Source: an uncultured Eubacteriales bacterium
GTDB taxonomy: Bacteria > Bacillota > Clostridia > Christensenellales > Aristaeellaceae
DNA: 7,613 bases
Direction: 5' to 3'
NCBI GenBank assembly: GCA_900553905.1
Contig: USFL01000069.1
Span: 1 to 7,613 of the forward strand
Shown here in pieces: positions 6,512 to 7,613 of this stretch; within the stretch, counting starts at the first letter, position 1, and every line of letters begins with the position of its first letter. The notes under the pieces are model-generated. The model saw only the letters and a list, made by a program, of their open reading frames with translations, ran no database searches and was not told the origin of the DNA. Position numbers and translations under genes: made by a program.

Positions 6512-6580
6512 TGTCCCCGGCGTGGGAAGATTTGTTTTCTGCGCCCCGTTTACATGATAGGCAAGGGATTCTTGTTCCCA

Positions 6581-6587
6581 AGGAGGG
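6581..6587 (+). promoter_or_regulatory. Ribosome binding site of the SH3b-repeat protein
   Basis: AGGAGGG ends eight bases before the first of two adjacent ATG codons (6596 and 6599). The first fits the spacing better; either start changes the protein by one residue. The 84-base gap after the tlyA-like gene has no convincing promoter or terminator, so read-through from the upstream unit is possible. Confidence 0.8.
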
Positions 6588-6595
6588 ATTGACCC

Positions 6596-7613
6596 ATGAT
6601 GAACCGCAAGCTTCGCCTGTGTGCCCTGGCGGCGTTCCTGCTGTGCCTGCTGATGGCCGGCTGCGCCCTGGCGGCCACCGATACCTACGGCGTGATCTAC
6701 GGCACCGACACCCTCAACCTGCGCGCGCAGGGAAGCTCCTCCAGCCAGTGGCTGGGCAGCTACACGCGCGGCACGTGGGTGGAGATCAACGGCAGCCAGA
6801 ACAACTTCTATTACGTGCGCACGCCCGACGGCAAGACCGGCTACATGAGCAAGAACTACATCGACAAGGTGCTCGACGAGAGCGACTTTGTGTGGACGGC
6901 GCTGGTCACCAACAGCAACGGCGGCGCTTTCCTCAACTTCCGCGCGCAGCCCAGCTACAGCGCGCAGGTGCTGGGCATCTTCTACAACGGCGTGCCGCTG
7001 CACGTGCTCAGCGCCTCCAACGGCTGGTACTGCGTCCAGATCAACGGCCAGACAGGCTATGTGCGCGGGGAATATGTTGCCGACTGGGGCCGTAAAAACC
7101 CCGGCAGCAGCACCGTGGCCACCATCAAAACGCCCAACAACACCGCCATGAACCTGCGCTCCGGACCCGGCATGAACTATCCCGTGACCCGCCAGTTTCC
7201 CGGCGACAGCTATGTGAGCGTCATCGCCAAGGGCAACGGCTGGTGGTGCGTCAGCATCGGCGGATACTGGGGCTTCATGAGCAGCGACTTTTTGCAGGAA
7301 GGCCTGTGCGCCGCGCGCGACCAGGCCGCCCAGGGCGGCGGCACGTCGAGCACAGCCTACGCCGTCGTAGCCAACCCCAAGAGCACCCAGGCGCTCAACC
7401 TGCGCCAGTATGCCTCCACCGGCTCGAATGTGCTGGACAAGCTCTACAACGGCACGCGCCTGTGGGTCAACGCCCAGGGCAGCGAATGGTGCCACGTGAC
7501 CAACCAGACCAACGGCATGACCGGCTACGTGATGACCGCCTATATCCAGCTGCACAACCTGCCCTCCACGCCCTGGCGCACGGTCAGCCATCCCAGCGGG
7601 AGCTATGTAAACC
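6596..7613 (+). CDS. Exported protein with tandem bacterial SH3 (SH3b) repeats, 3' end cut by window edge
   Basis: The visible 339 residues begin with a signal peptide: basic NRKLR, then a hydrophobic run to about residue 20. It ends in LMAGC (Cys23, a possible lipobox) followed by ALAA, so either lipoprotein processing at Cys23 or ordinary cleavage after ALA at 26 is possible. Four SH3b repeats follow at ~31-92, 99-163, 174-236 and 254-321. Each carries the N-L/F-R signature (41-43, 114-116, 186-188, 268-270) and ends in a TGY- or WGF-type element. A fifth repeat starts at about 327 (SHPSGSYVN) and runs off the window. SH3b domains typically bind peptidoglycan or the cell wall, or mediate protein contacts at the surface. 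No catalytic domain is in view, but a hydrolase or peptidase domain could lie beyond the edge. Linkers are Gly/Ser/Thr-rich. Repeats 2-4 each have a Cys near the same core position (C146, C218, C299); repeat 1 has Tyr/Val there. Confidence 0.88.
   Translation, partial: MMNRKLRLCALAAFLLCLLMAGCALAATDTYGVIYGTDTLNLRAQGSSSSQWLGSYTRGTWVEINGSQNNFYYVRTPDGKTGYMSKNYIDKVLDESDFVWTALVTNSNGGAFLNFRAQPSYSAQVLGIFYNGVPLHVLSASNGWYCVQINGQTGYVRGEYVADWGRKNPGSSTVATIKTPNNTAMNLRSGPGMNYPVTRQFPGDSYVSVIAKGNGWWCVSIGGYWGFMSSDFLQEGLCAARDQAAQGGGTSSTAYAVVANPKSTQALNLRQYASTGSNVLDKLYNGTRLWVNAQGSEWCHVTNQTNGMTGYVMTAYIQLHNLPSTPWRTVSHPSGSYVN

Noticed and set aside
6514..6540. Possible terminator after the tlyA-like gene (TCCC-cggcgt-GGGA followed by a T-rich stretch)
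   Set aside because: The stem is only four base pairs and the T tract is interrupted and starts late, far weaker than the 12-bp hairpin at 2023-2052.
6532..6560. Possible promoter for the SH3b gene (TTGTTT and CATGAT)
   Set aside because: The spacer would be only 15 bp for CATGAT, and the 17-bp alternative gives TGATAG, a poor -10 match.
5642..7591. A 649-codon open frame on the minus strand spanning the esterase end, the tlyA-like gene and most of the SH3b gene
   Set aside because: It opposes three well-supported genes with recognisable domains. Its composition (rich in His, Ala, Gly, Val, Gln) is what antisense reading of G+C-rich codons gives, and it resembles no family I recognise.

Overview
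The window is a gene-dense, G+C-rich (about two thirds by eye) bacterial chromosome segment with strong AGGAGG-type ribosome binding sites, a PDZ/radical-SAM/DUF512 gene directly followed by der, and a secreted SH3b-repeat protein. Together these suggest a Gram-positive Firmicute, probably a high-GC member of the Clostridia (Christensenellales- or Oscillospirales-like). That placement is inference; there is no rRNA or species marker. I see no mobile element, tRNA, rRNA, CRISPR array or phage gene.

Layout. (1) Left, plus strand (edge to 2012): a large protein cut by the window edge that reads as two glycosyltransferase-like halves, overlapping by 8 bases a hotdog-fold acyl-CoA thioesterase. 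A perfect 12-bp hairpin at 2023-2052 ends this unit and probably also serves the convergent gene der. (2) Centre, minus strand (2062-4723): a PDZ/radical-SAM/DUF512 protein followed 13 bases later by the ribosome-assembly GTPase Der, both probably read from a promoter at 4765-4793. (3) A divergent control region (4724-4913) carries two opposing promoters with 17-bp spacers and a hyphenated dyad between them. (4) Right, plus strand (4914 to edge): a serine esterase overlapping by 7 bases a divergent TlyA-type rRNA 2'-O-methyltransferase, then an exported protein with four SH3b repeats and the start of a fifth, cut by the right edge.

How the genes may work together. Der and a TlyA-like methyltransferase both point to ribosome assembly or modification, and the DUF512 protein is tied to Der by operon position. 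The thioesterase and esterase are small hydrolases with no clear pathway here. The glycosyltransferase-like and SH3b proteins suggest surface glycan or cell-wall roles. Most of the window is ordinary housekeeping and accessory content. The items most worth a second look are the two-part glycosyltransferase with a degraded first active-site motif, the divergent TlyA-like protein in an unusual context, and the divergent promoter region. I did not find convincing evidence of a new multi-gene system.
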